Assembly: GCA_013396755.1 (NCBI GenBank)
Contig: VWZF01006912.1
Span: 816,386 to 880,385 of the forward strand
Length of the DNA stretch: 64,000 bases
Source: Sclerurus mexicanus
Taxonomy: Eukaryota > Chordata > Aves > Passeriformes > Furnariidae
Direction: 5' to 3'
Shown in pieces: positions 14,001 to 28,289 of the stretch. Made by a program: the position numbers and the translations under genes. Under the pieces are notes generated by a model that had not been told where the DNA came from, searched no databases, and saw only the letters and a list, made by a program, of their open reading frames with translations. How positions within the stretch are numbered: the stretch's first letter is position 1; the number at the start of each line of letters is the position of its first letter.

Positions 14001-16533
14001 CATCCTATAGATGCCTCTTTATTTGTGTGATTTGAGAGAAATCCCAGATGTGGAGTACTGAGGGGCTGGAAGAAAGAAGCCAAGGCAACATATTCTTCTC
14101 ATTTTCTCCTCCATTTCCAAATCCTTGGTATTTTAAAAGCTTAATCGCTGTTGTGGTGTGAAAAGTCTTTGGTACCCTTGAATTGAAGGAGCAAGTAGAG
14201 GAGCTCAGTCTCATCGTGCAGTCATTGTTTCTTGCAATCAGTGCCTTATCACAGCTTACAGCAGCTTTTCCCCACAGCTCTGTGAAGGTGCACATGCTCT
14301 CAGGGGCTTTCCAGCACTGATGCTTCCCAGGAATAACTCTTAACAGTTCAAAACTTGGCACTAAGGTCCCAAAACATCCTCTTTACTGTGTGGCCATAGG
14401 TTTGCTGCTTATCATTCCACCTGCAATCACTTGCTCTTTGATGTAAGTTTGAAAAAGCTGGAAATACCAAAAACAGGCATAAAGTAGAGGAATCAGCACT
14501 GATTAATGTAAACATAGTTTACTTAGACTCGTCCTGCAGTGTGCAAGGGAATGCATTTGCTGGATTCAAAATCTGTGCAAACCTATATCCTTGAGGAGAG
14601 TCTTCCTGCACTGAGCAGTGCTGTGATGATGAGAAGGAGAGGCAGTTTGCAAGCACAGATGCAGAGCTGTGCCAGCACAGCTCTCTGCGGGAGCTCGTCA
14701 CTCCTGCTTTGGAACAAGGCTGTCCTGTGAGTAACATACACCAGCACGGCCATGCCATTTTCAAAACCAAACTAGTACTTTTACTCAGATCCTCTACAAC
14801 TAGCACTAGTATCTATCACCTGGCATAGCTGTACAAGCACAAGCATTCACAGTTTTACCTGTATCTTTCAAGCACAGGCTCACATCCCACTGGTGTCTGT
14901 AGGAGAGAAGGGTGTGCTTATGAGCTTTGCTCATTTTGTTCATGCAGGATTTGAGGAGCTTATTGAACTGCAAGTAGCTGGGTATTTAATTCCTTCTAAG
15001 GAAGGGATTTGCTTTGTTCTTGGTTGAGAAAAAAAAGCTACAAAGCTGAAAATGAAATTTAGCAATGCAAAGAAGCAGCCATATCATAACCATGCCGTTG
15101 CTTCTTCTTGGCGTCTTGTTAGAACATTAAATGCTTCTGGGTACAGATGATAAAATTAAGGCAATAACTCAGAACAAATCAGAATTTGTCGATGTGACAT
15201 TTTTCCAGCTCATGTGATGCTGGAGCCTGTTTTACCAGATTTTGAGAGAAAATTTCCCTCCAACATGTTTTTTTTTTTTTTGCTGAGGAAATAATGTCAA
15301 ATAGAATTACTGAGTCACTGTGAGTGTAAATTTGAAACTTATGACTTTTATACATCAGGCTGGTATTTATTCTATTTTCAGATAAGGTAAATATGGCTCA
15401 TATCTCTCCAGCTCTTCTACTGTTCTGTGCAGATCAGAGTCTCTTCTAAGTAGTTGACAAAATATAATCCCTTGAGTGTCTGTGTGTGGAGCAGCTCAAA
15501 TTTTATCTGATTTCTTTAGTTTTTGGCCACAAGATTTTGGGAAGCAAATGCTTTCTTATGTCAGTTCCAACTCATGTTCCTTAAAGAGTGAACATTTTGT
15601 TCGAAGGTAATGGTGCCAGCTAAGCAGAAACAGTTCTGAAAAAAATCCCTGAAAAGTACTGCTAAGCATCTGCTTTTTAGGACTAGTCAATAAACTACGC
15701 ACCTGTGGCAATAGAGAACTGTATTCTAAAAAATCTCTCCAGTCTCTGGCAGGTTCAGAAAATTTCAGAGTTATGCAGCATTTTCTTTCAAAGATACTTG
15801 CAGATATCTTTCAACAAATGGCTGGAAGTTCACAGTCCTAATAATTTTCTCAGAGTGTATCCTGAAAGAGAACATCTCTGAAGGAATCGGAGCCCTCAGA
15901 GTATTATTAAATCTACAGTAGCAGAAGGCAAGGGAAAACTCACTCCCCTTATACATTTATAATGTCTAACTCCAGCAAGAAAAAATAAAGAAAAAGTAGA
16001 AATTGAAAGGAATAGATCTATTTTTTAGAGCTTTAATTTTTTGTTCTTCCCCTTCCTGGCAATTATCCATGTTTTGGGGATTGCAGTCATTTCTGTTGGC
16101 AGGAGAAATCAATAAAGAATTCAGGTATTTCTTCAGCATTTTTTTCACCTATTACACATGTGAAAGACACAGAAGGAAGCAGCTTCTCTGGCTCACAGAA
16201 AGCCTCCTCTTTCCCCTTGATTCAAACCAAAAAGTCTCCCACAGGCATTTTTCAGAACCATGCTCCCACTTTGGCTGCAATCTTGGTTATTTTTAAATCT
16301 CCACTTTCCTGATGTGTTCTACAGGCTTCTTATCTGTCCATCCCCCACTGAGGTTCAAACACCCCAAACTAGTCAAGTCGCCCTTTCCCACAGATCCCAC
16401 GCCCTCTGGATAATGTCACAGGCTTGTGATGGATGGACGTGTATATGTTGTTTCAACTCCTTGGCTCCAAAGATAAGCTGCACATTTCATTTCACTTTCT
16501 CAGCCATTTTTCCCCCCTTTTTCCCAAGGCATA
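11047..16533. other. Intergenic, nothing recognised apart from a short direct repeat
   Basis: Open frames of up to 118 codons have no recognisable product. The frames at 12394-12642 and 12857-13060 were inspected as possible retropseudogene pieces without a match. Confidence 0.6.
11412..11467. repeat. Two-copy direct repeat, 39-bp period
   Basis: The 17-mer agctatcccaaaggctt occurs at 11412-11428 and again at 11451-11467. The intervening part of the second unit is diverged. Confidence 0.85.
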
Positions 16534-16762
16534 TCATAGAGTCACAGAATGTTTTGGTTGGATGGGACCTCAAGGATCATCCTGTTCCAAACTGCTGCCA
16601 CGGGCAGGGACACCTTCCACTAGACCAGAATGCCCAGATCCCCATCCAATTTTGCCTTGGACACTTCCAGGGATGGAGCAGCCACAGCTTCTCTGGGTAA
16701 CCTGTGCCAGGGCCTCACCACCCTCACAGTGAAGTGTTTCTTCTTAATGACAGTCTTAAAAT
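16534..16762 (-). mobile_element. CR1 LINE 3' fragment
   Basis: Minus-strand CR1 tail. On the plus strand it begins atcatagagtcacagaatg and passes gggcagggacaccttccact and cacttccagggatggagcag to cagcttctctgggtaacctg. The minus-strand frame encodes the CR1 polymerase end (RPWHRLPREAVAAPSLEV). Confidence 0.93.
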
Positions 16763-19700
16763 ATGACTGGGGGTAAGAAAGGCAGCACCACCAGCAGATC
16801 TGATGGTATATGCTGTCATCAGGGATGATTGTGCCCAGCCACAACATTGTCCTTGGCTTTTAAGTCAGCGGAGGGCAGGGTGTGACCTCTGGGAGCTCCA
16901 AATTAAACTGAATTCAAGCTTTGATATTTACAGGCAGCTCAGACCAGAGCTGCGTCTGGGAAGTACTGTGCTACATTCACCAGACAAAATAATTAGCCAT
17001 TCACTGAAATCCTTTTTCCTGCTATCAGCAATGTTTCAGCTTTTGCTGTAAATTTTTAAGATTTTTATTAGGATTATAACTGTGATCATAAAAATGCTGT
17101 CACACTGGCACGTATTTCCCATCCGTATTCAGCCACAGAGATGACAGACACCTTTCTAAATTAAAAGGTATCCATTTCTGCACTGTAGCATTAAAACTCT
17201 TCCCCAGATCAATTTGTACATGGATGGAATACAAATAAAGGTGATATAATCATTTCTTTCTGATGTCCCTACAATGGAAAAGCCTCCGTTTAAAGAGAAT
17301 CTAATTAGTAACAACTGACAGCTTGGTAGCACATGAATTTTGTGTATGGTAATTTTCTGCATGTTATTATTCTCTCATTTTTCAAGCATTTTATTCAGCC
17401 CCTGACATTCAAACACTGGTGGTCCTTCTTTCCTTAAGACTTCATTTGGTATCTAAATAGTTTTACCGCACCATTTTGGCCAACCTGTTATAAATAGCTC
17501 ATCTCTTTAGCATAAATTTGCACTTATGTTCTCAATCAGTCAAGTTTCTATTTTTAATTCTAATGAGGAATTCCCAGAGGAACAGCTCTTTTAAGACTGC
17601 AGAACTGTAAGGGATCTCCTGCTCATAAAATCTAACAAGGAGTCCCTTGACAGCTGGTTCCTGAAAAATGTGATTCATGTGCTGACTTGCTAAAAATAGA
17701 TGTGGCTGGACCAAAATAGAAGTTCCAATATAACAGAAACCCCTTTGACACCTTGCCAAAAGTATAAGCAACCTCCATAAAGCACTAATGACCCAATGTG
17801 GCCAACGTCTACAAAAGTCAGGAAACAGGGTACAATTTTTAAGAGATCCCTAAATATGGTGCTTGGCTCCCATTGAGGCTCCGTGCTTAGGGTTTCTAAA
17901 AAATGTAGCAGAAATGTACTTTTATCATTGTCAAGGCTTTGAAAAGCCTGGCTGTGCAGCAGCTTTGAGATTGCCTTGTTAGTGGAGCTCCCCAGACTGA
18001 GAACTTCAAGAAGCCCATTTTTCAGAGCTTGTACTTTCATCACTTTTGTACCCAGTAAGGGATATCTAATCAAGGACTCAAAAATCCTTAGATGTGACTG
18101 AATATCCTGGCCATCTTAGTGTTAATGGGAGAATCCAAAAAAATGTGAACTTGCTTAGAAATAAAATGAGAAATAGAACCTTGAAATAGACCAAATTATT
18201 TTCACTGCTTTTGAAGAGAGTATTGCAGAAGGAAAGGGGAAGCGAAGCCAGTTAAAAGCGCATTAATCTTTTAAAAAGTCATTAATTTTTAATAATGTAA
18301 GATATAGGTTACACTATTAATGGAGGTAAAGCCAACTAAAGAGGCATTTTTAAATACTGCCAGAATCCCTTTGATGTCTCAACCCTCTACCTTCAAAAAT
18401 ATGAAGGAAAAGCTCAATCTTGTTCTCTAGATCCAGACAGAGATTCAGCGAAATCAGTCACATTATATAGAGCTCTACCCAAGCTGACCCACTTGCGTGA
18501 TCAGCTTCTCAATAACAATAAGTCTGCATTCTGGAAGATAAATCCAAGCAAGAATTGAATCCTGATTACGTCACAGTTCAGGTGCTCAGAATGAAAATAT
18601 TTTTGGAAATTTTCCAGGCAGTTCTGTGGAAATTGCATGTAGGTGGAGTGGAAGCAAGGGACATACACAGCTGAGAAGGAAGGCAAGGGGTTTTTTTAAT
18701 ATTGAGGCAGCACATTGCCCCCCTCTCCTCCGTTTTGCAGGTGGCCTGGACTGTCCTGACACGTCTCAGGTCATACAGAATTGTTCCACAGGTCTCACTG
18801 ATGATTTGAGAGCATTCAGCTTGAGCCATAATCTTTGGATTACACCTTAAAATGGCAGAATTGCTTATCCAAGAAATTAATTGTATACATACAGTAACTT
18901 AGGTCATTCTCAAGTGGAAACAGTCTGGACCTGGGGATTTGGTTTCATTCACTGCAGCATTTGGGATTTGGTGTAAACCTGTGCCCTCCTATGATTTGTG
19001 CTTCTGTTTTGAAGCTTGGGGACATCAATACTTGCTGTCAGAAATGGAAAACCACATAAACAGGAGCAGAACAAAGATTGCCAGGTCATTGAGTACTTTT
19101 AGCTGAGTAAGCCTGGAAATAGAATAAACTTTTCCCTGTGAGCCACAACTAGATAAAGTTTAAGTAGAGCAAAGCGAAACATGATTTTACTTTTTAATTA
19201 GATAAAGCAGGCAGCAGTGACAAACTATTTCTACACCAAAGGACGGATAATAAAAATATATTTTTACAGGCATCACATTTATAATTGGCATTATAAATTA
19301 AAATCTTTGAAAAATGAGGGAACTGCGCAGACCACAGGGATCTGAGAAACTTGACACTACAATAAATAAATCCACAGATTTGTCAGGAATGGCACAGAGA
19401 AAACTTGTGATGTGGCGTATTGCTCATGGATTATTATGTCCAGATATCATTAATTTTTCTACGATCAATGGGAACAAAAGAATTTAACATTTCTAGAGTA
19501 TGTGAAGAATCAGATCCGAGGCTTTAGATACGGGCATATCAGAAATTTCTTTTTATGTCATCTTAGTAGCTGACTGACTGACAGTCCTAGAAACATAATT
19601 CCTTGATGTAGCCAGAGCTGAGATAAAGCATGAAATGCAAGATAACACAGTGAAGAGTAAATTGAGGAGGTGAAGGGAGATACAGTAGATAGCAACAGAA

Positions 19701-20119
19701 TAAGAGGAAATTGTTAGAGTGTTAATCTGCATGAGCAGCTTCTTGAAGGAGTTGTAAGGAGTTGTGCTGAGCACACTGAATTATTTCATCCTGTCAGAGA
19801 TTATGTCCCTTTGAAAGACATTCATGTGCTTCTCAGTGTGCACATCTCTCTGCTTTTGCACGTTGTCTGTGGTGTTACCTTTGTGTGAAAGCTTTTGCAT
19901 GGCTGTAAGTAAGTGAATATTCTGCTAACTCTGAAACAAGATTCTGCTGGAGAAAACAGATTTGCTTTGGTACCTGTTGAAAATTTCTTTCTGCATAGAA
20001 GGACACAATTCTTTGTCTGCTGACAGTGTGGACATTTATTGTCCTTGTATGTGTATTTGCACGTGGTCAAGGACAATTCTTCACATAAAGAGGTGCGGAG
20101 AATTAGGTATTTTGTGTAT

Positions 20120-20167
20120 GATGGGTTTGCCATCCCGTCCTTCCCAACCCAAGCCATTCTATGATGA
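20120..20167 (+). mobile_element. Short CR1-like 3' terminus
   Basis: Only the terminal tail is recognisable: ccttcccaacccaagccatt followed by ctatgatga. The match is short, so this is tentative. Confidence 0.5.
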
Positions 20168-21601
20168 TGTTGCACTCAGCAACATGGCAAGTTTTCTCTG
20201 TAAATTTGAAACAAATGTCAAAAAATAGTGTGGCCGCAGGTGGGAAGACTCCTTGATTGAGCTGTTGTCAAGTTCTCAAGACAGCGGTGGGGTTTCTGCT
20301 CCCCTTGAGCCTGTTAATCCTGAGCAGAGCTCGTAAGATTTCCCAAATCACACACAGTAAACTGACTTCTCAACATCAGCTCGCCACTAAACCCCATTTG
20401 CTGATGATTTTCAGTGTTCTGAAGATTGTTGTACAAAGGTCTGTTTCTCCACCATATATTAGTCAGGCTCTATGGCCAAATGGCACATCTCATGGCGTGC
20501 CAAGGTGGGAGATCTGTAAGTCTCCCTTAAGAAGGGGATCGTGGAAGCATTGAATCCCATTGAACTGTGCTGGCATTGTGGCAGAGGTAGTCCAGCTTTG
20601 AGCCAGCCAGGATGCTGAAACCACAAGGCAGAAGAGAAGGCAGTGTACCATGACAGGGCAATATAGTGTAATATCCCAAGGACAAGGACTGAAAGAATTT
20701 CAGTGAGTTCAACAAACTGAAACACAACATTTTGAGGCAAAAATATTAAAATGGTTTATCCCATTTCACACAAATGAATAATTTCTAAATCTATCTCTTT
20801 CAGGATTTAGGAATAAAATTAGTAATAATATTTACTAAATAGTCAAAACCAATAGTAAAATCCAACTTTTCATGCCATTTGTAAGAAAAGCAAGTGCTGA
20901 TAAAAGAGCATTTTCCAGGGACAAGGAAGGGATTTGTGCTAAACCATTAGTTGTGCTGCAGAGCTTGCAGAGTTCTGCTGTCCAGGATCTCTTGAAACAA
21001 GAAAACCCCAAAGATTGAACCAAGGCAGCTACAGGTCTGGGTAGGGAAGGCGGAGAAGAATATGCAGATTTAGGTAGAAGAAATAATAAAAAACATTGGT
21101 AATAGATGCCTATGGAATTTCCCCCACTATCCTACCTATGTGGTATTGCTCCACTAGTGGCAAAATTTAAGATTTGCAACAGATTTATTGTGCCAAAAAA
21201 TGAGCAGAGATTCAGCCCTCACATCTCCATCTTACTTTCATAATTGTCTTAGGTTGTCTCTTGCGGCTGGTGGAATTAGACTGTGCTCAACAGCAGCAGC
21301 AACAACAAAAATATAGCAAAAATAAAGGAGCAAGATGCTATTCCTTCTCCGCTTGAAAGCCTGGGTGATGAATGCCATGTGCTTTCCCATCTGTGCAGAA
21401 GTTTTGCTGATTGCTCTGGATCAAAATTTAAGGGAGGAGGGACACCAGGGATTTTCGTTCAGAACAAAATGTTGTACAGCACAAGCAAGAAAAGTTGCAC
21501 CAAAATTTTGCATCCCTATTCTTCCTTTCCACTGCAGGGATAAATAATGGATGAGCAACCTCATGTTTTATTGCCAAATGTAAATAAATGATTCATTTAT
21601 T

Positions 21602-21630
21602 TTATATGTGTGTATACATATATATATATT
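21602..21630. repeat. TG/TA-rich dinucleotide microsatellite
   Basis: Alternating pyrimidine-purine run: TGTGTG, then ACATATATATATATT. Confidence 0.85.
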
Positions 21631-22837
21631 TAAAGAGCTGTTTGTAATCAAATGATAAATTTTACTAGCTCATGACCCAGAGTTTAGTTCATGCTCTGTG
21701 AGGATGAAAATTTACAGTATGAATCAGCAAAGAGTTCTGCTTTCTCAGCACATACATTGCAAAGGCTGGTGTCTCGTGCATGATTCAAACAGAAAACTCT
21801 TCACTTTCTGTTTACATGCTCCAGCATTTCCCATTATTAATTATCACTGAGCATTAAATTGTCTTTAGATTATGCTCTTGTAGGGGCAGTGTGTCTAGTG
21901 TTGGCTTACCAACTTTTTGTGAGGCTCTTTGCACACTTTCATGTCATGACTGTTGCTGGAGTACACCAAACATGTTGAGTCCTGCAAAAGCTTTCGGGAG
22001 GATGAGTTATGTGACAGGTTTTAAGACTTGAGTCCTTTTGGACAGAGCCTCTCACTTTGCTTATTCTGCATTTCACTTGCTTGCACTGAGGGTTCCTCCA
22101 CAGCCTCCTGGAACTGTCAGAAATGATCTCTTTGACTGCAGCAGGTTTTTGCATCAGCTGTTCAGAGGGACAAGAGCGGTCTATTTCCAAAACTGCTGGT
22201 ATAACTTGGCTGAAATATAAGTGACTTTTAGACAGAGGTAGATAGATTGAATAAAAGGACAAATGATAGAACAATCCCCGGGGTAATATCACCTCAATCA
22301 ATCTTATATTTTGAGACCAAATCTTTCCCAAGATCCATTCAGTTATTAATGATATTTTCAGGACAAAAAGGAGATAATGCCATGCTTTCTGAGCTATTTT
22401 CTTTTGACCCTTCCTTGTTGTTTTCAAATTTCAAGACATAAATTAGGAAGGGAGACTGTGTTGCATTTATTACATGAGGTACCTTTTGAACTCAAAATGC
22501 ATTTTCATACTTGAAATTGAGCACCAGCTCAATGAAGTCCAAACTTCAGTCTCATTAACAACAAAAGTTTCAATATGTAAGTTTTGTCTTCCACTTTCTG
22601 AGTATACAGTATTTCTAGTTATGAAATATTCAATATTTTGAAATGTGGAAGAGCTTGAAAGGCATCCATGTGTTCAGCCAAACCCCTGCACACCATAATG
22701 TTGATTCTTTTAATAATGATTAGCTGACAGAAAATAACAAAGATAATTTCATTCCATTTTCTTGATAGAATCTCCTATCTAACTGTGTTGCTTTTAGCTA
22801 AGACAATTCCATCCTCCAGAAAATCATGTGGTTAGAA

Positions 22838-22861
22838 ACCTCCGTGAAATTTCACGGTGGT
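22838..22861. repeat. 24-bp near-perfect palindrome
   Basis: The core ccgtgaaatttcacgg (22842-22857) is a perfect 16-bp palindrome. It extends to acc...ggt on either side with a single mismatched pair. No function is assigned. Confidence 0.8.
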
Positions 22862-25800
22862 GGTTTCCTGAAAAGTATTAAAACCAGGCTTTTTAGTATA
22901 TTTGAGCTAAACAACCTCACTGGCTTCTGCAGTTAAACTTTTTTTGACCTTGATCATTGTTGGCAAGTAAGTGATGACTGCTTTTGAAACTTTCAACGCA
23001 AGGATATAACCATGACACAAGCCTCCAGCATGAGAGCCCGGGATTTTTCTGACCAAAAGAAGGATGTTTCTAGAGTCCACGTTTTGGGCAAAAGGCAGAA
23101 GCAGGCATTTCCTGGGCACAATCCATTGTGTCATAATAAAGGTGAAAAAAACCAGGAGAAATGAATTGTGCCCTAAAAGTACCTACTTCTTCCTGCTGAT
23201 GCGGAAGGAAGCTTGGGAGCTCTAGTTCATGCACAGATGGACTATCAGATGTACGAGTTCATGCATAGATACATTGCAGATGTGAGGTAAAGTGAGGAGA
23301 GTGTGATTCTGAAGGGATTTCTTTTAGAGCACATCTCCTCCGAAAATGACAGCCAAATATCTAGCAAACTTATTCCCAGGGAATAACAGGAAAACTACAA
23401 AGATCAGGTAAGACACATCCTGAGATCTGCCTGAAGCCTAGAAGCAAGAAGAATAGTTTTATGAGCACTGGGGGGCTTTAGAATAAGCCTGCTGAGAGAA
23501 CAAACTGAGAATGTGTTGACAAATGCACCTCGGAAGAGGTCTGGGATATGTACAGGGGAATCAGCAATGAAGTGTCTACCAAGAAGAGCTGCATTATTGC
23601 TGTTTCATTGCTGATCCCAATCTTGGGATGACAGCAATCAATTATTTTCAGTAGGGCTTCCATTACAATCCAGAAAAGCTGTATGTTTGTTAACTTGGTG
23701 GGGAGGGGGTGACATCACAGAAAATTACCTAGACAGTGTCTAAAAGCTGGTAATTTAACAGTGACTATTTTAGACAGTGCAATGTACTTGCTCAGTGTAG
23801 TAATAAATTACGTGCAGTTTGCCAAGTAATTTACCCAGTCCTCTTTTCATCATTTCAGCTTCAAAATGCTTTAAATAAACTGTGACATTGTGTAAATGAC
23901 TGTGTATTTATTTAACTGTTTCTCTTAGACACTAATCATGCAAGCGAGAAAATACCGGGTATTAAATGGACTATGCAAAATAGATGCAAAATCCAAGACT
24001 TTAGACTCTCTTCTATTAACTAGATGTGAATGATAAACTGGTCATAATTAAATGAGGAACATAAGGCAATGTAGATACTGTATATTCATTTTTCATAAGA
24101 GATTTCATTCCACGGCTTGGACACTTCTTTCCAGGGAAGCAGCTGCTTTGTAAACAACTTTGGGCTTTTTTAAGTACCCTCGCATGTCGGTGCATGGTTG
24201 AGTTAAGTAGTGATCACGTCACCTAATGCAGTTCTATAAAAATGTCCAGGTTCCAGTGTTGCACCCTTAGTCAAAGTCTCTCTGTGTCTATCTCATGTGA
24301 ATGGAGGCCTACAGTGTTCAGCTGGAGCATCCTGATCCATGGGCATGCCCACACCTCACAGGCAGCACAGCACACCAGCACACCATTAGCAGCAGAAACC
24401 GTATGCAAAACTGCAAGCTTTACCGTGTAGTCGATTTAGTGTTCTCATGCCAGCTGAGACTTGGATTTTTCTTTCTAAAAGGGCAGTGTTATAACCATCA
24501 AATTTGCTATGTGCTCCCCTGCAGGTTGTTGTTTTGCTGAGATTAGAACATTAAAATTCCATGTATGGGTTTAGATCCAAGGCTGCTTCATTTTCCACTC
24601 CTGCCAGTCAGAGTCACAGAAAATGATTAATAAACCATCAAATATTAATATCACCCCTTTAAGTCATAAAAGGCTGCAATATACATTTATGATTTTTAAA
24701 TAAAAATTGATGACTATAGGGTTTTTTGTAAGAGGTAACATAGTGGGAGGGGGGAGAGATAATCTGATGAATGCTGTTATTTATTTTAACTTTTATATTA
24801 GGTTCATGAAAAAAATATTCTCTCTATAACCTACTGAGATTTATCAGCCTGTGAAATTTTATAATAAAGAAAAGACTGATTTTCTAATTAAAGATTTGTC
24901 AAATAAAGAAAAGTGTGTCTTTATTTTCTGTCTTTGGGGGACGGTCATGTGAAATAAAATGGTTGAACTGCATTTGCAAATAGCCATGACAGTGCATTTC
25001 CTTGCTCTGGGCATGTCCATTCCCACTGCCCTGGACTGAAAGCAGTTGTCAGTGCATGTGGATAAAACAGGGCCATCTCTCTGACTAATTAACCTGGCAT
25101 TAATTTCAAATCCAGCCTGCCCATTTTTGATGCACGTGCCTGATGTTCTGGAAGCAGCAGAGCCACACCAAGTGATTGTGTCCCTGTCACATTGATGTGT
25201 GGCAGATTAGCCAGCCCATCCTTCTATCCCTCCACCGACTGCCCAGAGAAACCAGAGACACCAGGTTTGCACTGCAATTTTTGCTCCACATGAGATGGGA
25301 TGAATCCAAGCTCTGGAGTTCCATGAGTGAGGTGAAATTCCTTGACAAGTCTTGCCAAAAACATAAGATGCCACATAAGCCTTTTCATGGGAGAGGGACT
25401 TCTCAACACCCTCAAGACAGAGTGACTGCATACCAAGTACAAATGAAATGTCTGGAAGACGGGATTCAAAACCCCTAACAAATGCAAGGGGGTTTATGTT
25501 CTTATTTACTAGAATTTCTCTTGCCATTCTTGTTATCCTTGCAATCGCTCACTCCCTGTTTGAAGGTCACTATGGTCCATGTAATACTGCTGAAAGCAGG
25601 AATTCCACAGAGAATAAATCATCTGAAAAAAATATCCTATTCCAGGGTGTAAAATTTTCCACTACTTGATTTCTTGTTGGCCTTGTGCTATAGATCTCTA
25701 TTTTGCTACCCCTAAATCAGTCATTGCTCTGGATACTTTCATCATGTCTCCTCTCATAAGCAAATTTAATGCTGTGGCATTAACAACCCATATCAGAAAC

Positions 25801-28289
25801 ACAGCCTTTCAGTGGGATCACGTTCATTAAAAAGCCCTCAAATTCCTATTCCTTCCTTTCCTTTCACTGTTATGGAAAATTTTCATGCCGCTCCCGTGGC
25901 TCCTGAGACAGAAATGTGTTCTTCAGAAACACTCATTTATTTTAGAAATCTTGGGCACACTGGTATTTTTGGCCTTTCAGAGGAAGGTTAATCCCACTGT
26001 CTAGTTTTTGTTTCACTTTCCCTTCCTCTCTGCTCTTGTTTGCTTCATCTTTGAAACAATCAACCTCATGTGAAAGGCATCTCTTTGCAGACACAAATAG
26101 TCCACTAAGTCCATTTTGGAACACCTACAGTCTCTCATCTCTGTAAAAGCAGCCCTAAGCAGAGGTCAAAACATATTGCTTGGGCACAGTATATAACAGC
26201 TGCAATGCCGAAAATCAGTTTTCTGACATCTTTTCCAAATTAGTGCCTGCAAGATAATTACAGCAGCTCTGAAATATTTAGGCCATTTTTATACTACTTA
26301 AACCTTGACACTTCCTATTTTGCCTGTTTCATGTTCTTGCCTTTGCTTTCACCTCAAACAGATCACTGCTTTGCAAAGAGTCCATCAATTTTCTTTGATT
26401 ATTTGTGAATAAAGGTGAGAATTTTTACTGGGGTCTGTATAGCGACTGTCACTGGAAACTTCTGCCTGTGGGGAACACAAGTTCTCAAAGGATGAATTCT
26501 CTCTCAGGAAGCTGAGCCATGACAGATGTGAAGCTAATCTCTGATGTACATGCAAACACCCAGGCAAGAGTCTAAATATGGAGATGATTTTGCCATGCCA
26601 AATTCGGTGTGGTGAATTCCCTAAGTTGGCCCCAAAGTCAAGTGAACTGGTTCCCATCTTGTCTATATAACAAGTCGGGGAAAAGTACCCGAACAGAGTC
26701 ATATTTGAATTATTTGAAGTTTTATAAGCCTGTGCCTTTGCATCCTGATAAGTGAGGAAGGATTTTGCAGTGATTACAATCCTACATGTGTTATTTGCAC
26801 TAGACATGAGGCCAAGGGGCCAGGCAAGGAAATGCAGCCACTGCACAAACTCCCCTGCCAGCTGAGACACTTATTGAAATGCACACTCTTCAAAAATGGG
26901 ATCCTCTCCTCACACAGTGCTCTGCATTCTGCATTTATCAGTGTCAGTATTAGTAAATGTAGAGAAAAATTGATGCAGAGCATTTGTTTTCACACCAAAA
27001 CACACTGTCTTCAGTAATAAGAGTTGAAAATGAAAAACTGGTTCAATGAGATTGCTCAGCACAGCTTTCTGTGATGACTAAATTCTCTGGGATCTCCAAA
27101 GGGTCCTAAAATCCACATTTTTCTGCTATACATTATGTATAAATATGAATTTCTAATCAAGATATGCACTCTCCTCCTGGTATATATAGAACAGTCCTGA
27201 GTTAGCAAGAAATAGCTTTCTGCTCTCTTAAAAATTGAGATTCTTCTCTAGTGGGTCTTTAAATCTTTGTTTCAGGAATTGATCATCCTATTTTGACGTC
27301 AATGGCCCATACTGAGGTTATTGAGCACAGCAATTTTACAGCCAGCTCCTCTGTTTTCCTTCATGTTTTACAATTAACCAAAGTTTTAGCAGAAATATCA
27401 GCTGGGAAGAAAGCCTCTTCTTGTCATTTCAGATTCATCAGCTGCAGAAGTCACCAAGAAAGGTCAAAACCAAAAGCAAACATATGTCTTCATATTTACA
27501 TTTAAAACAGGCAGCCCAAACTGCAGAGAGCTCTTTGCCTTTGTTAAGCACAAACAAAACGTTCTCAAGTAGTGAAGTGTGAAGGTGACTGGTAAATCAG
27601 CCAACAAAATTTTATGTTAAGTGTTTACAAAAAGAAAAATGTAGTACAGAAACACCACTTGTCCCCTGAGAGTATCCTTACCCATGATTCCACCTTGAAA
27701 ATGGTACCACATCAAGAAGAAGAAGGAATCTCTCTTAGCACCTTCATTCCTTTGTTTCTCTTGTTCATCTAGGTTTCAAATCTTTCCTTGTTTCCATATC
27801 ATTTTATTTCTGAAGACTGGTCTTCTTTCTAGTTTGGTGGGGTTTTATTCACTAACATAACATTTATCTTGTGTCCCATTGTGTAGAGCTGCACAGGTGA
27901 TAAACCAGAGCAAATTTTACCTATTTACCCATTGATTTCATATTTTAATAATATTTATTATTTTTGTACCTGCAGTTTTATTTATTTACTTATTGGTTTT
28001 CATATAAATGATCCTCAAATTAAATTTCACAAGTTTTCTCTTTACATGACAAAAAAATCCTCTGCATATCTTTCATAACCTGCAATCAAACTTGCTGCCA
28101 TTCTGCAGTGATCCAAACTCTGATTGAAATGTATTTCCATATTTTTTCTCTCTGGAGCAGCAGAGCCCATTGCCTGAACCATTTGCATGATGAAAGGTAC
28201 ATGGCTACACACTGTGTGTTACATAAGATGAGCTCTGGCATCTGGACACAATGAGGGATAAAAATATGATGCATTTGGTCCAAATTTTG

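Larger units (their letters stand above)
16763..28289. other. Intergenic, nothing recognised beyond listed repeats
   Basis: Contains the short CR1 terminus at 20.1 kb, a TG/TA microsatellite and the 22.8-kb palindrome. Open frames of 161-162 codons (26385-26870 and 21939-22427, minus) lack any recognisable motif and are consistent with chance. Confidence 0.6.

Noticed and set aside
21939..22427. 162-codon minus-strand open frame
   Set aside because: Irregular composition with no domain or family resemblance; treated as chance.
24901..24931. Inverted AATAAAG/CTTTATT pair as a bidirectional polyadenylation site
   Set aside because: Such hexamers are frequent in A/T-rich sequence and no gene ends nearby on either strand.
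26385..26870. 161-codon minus-strand open frame
   Set aside because: No recognisable motif, no splice context, and a length expected by chance in 64 kb read in six frames.
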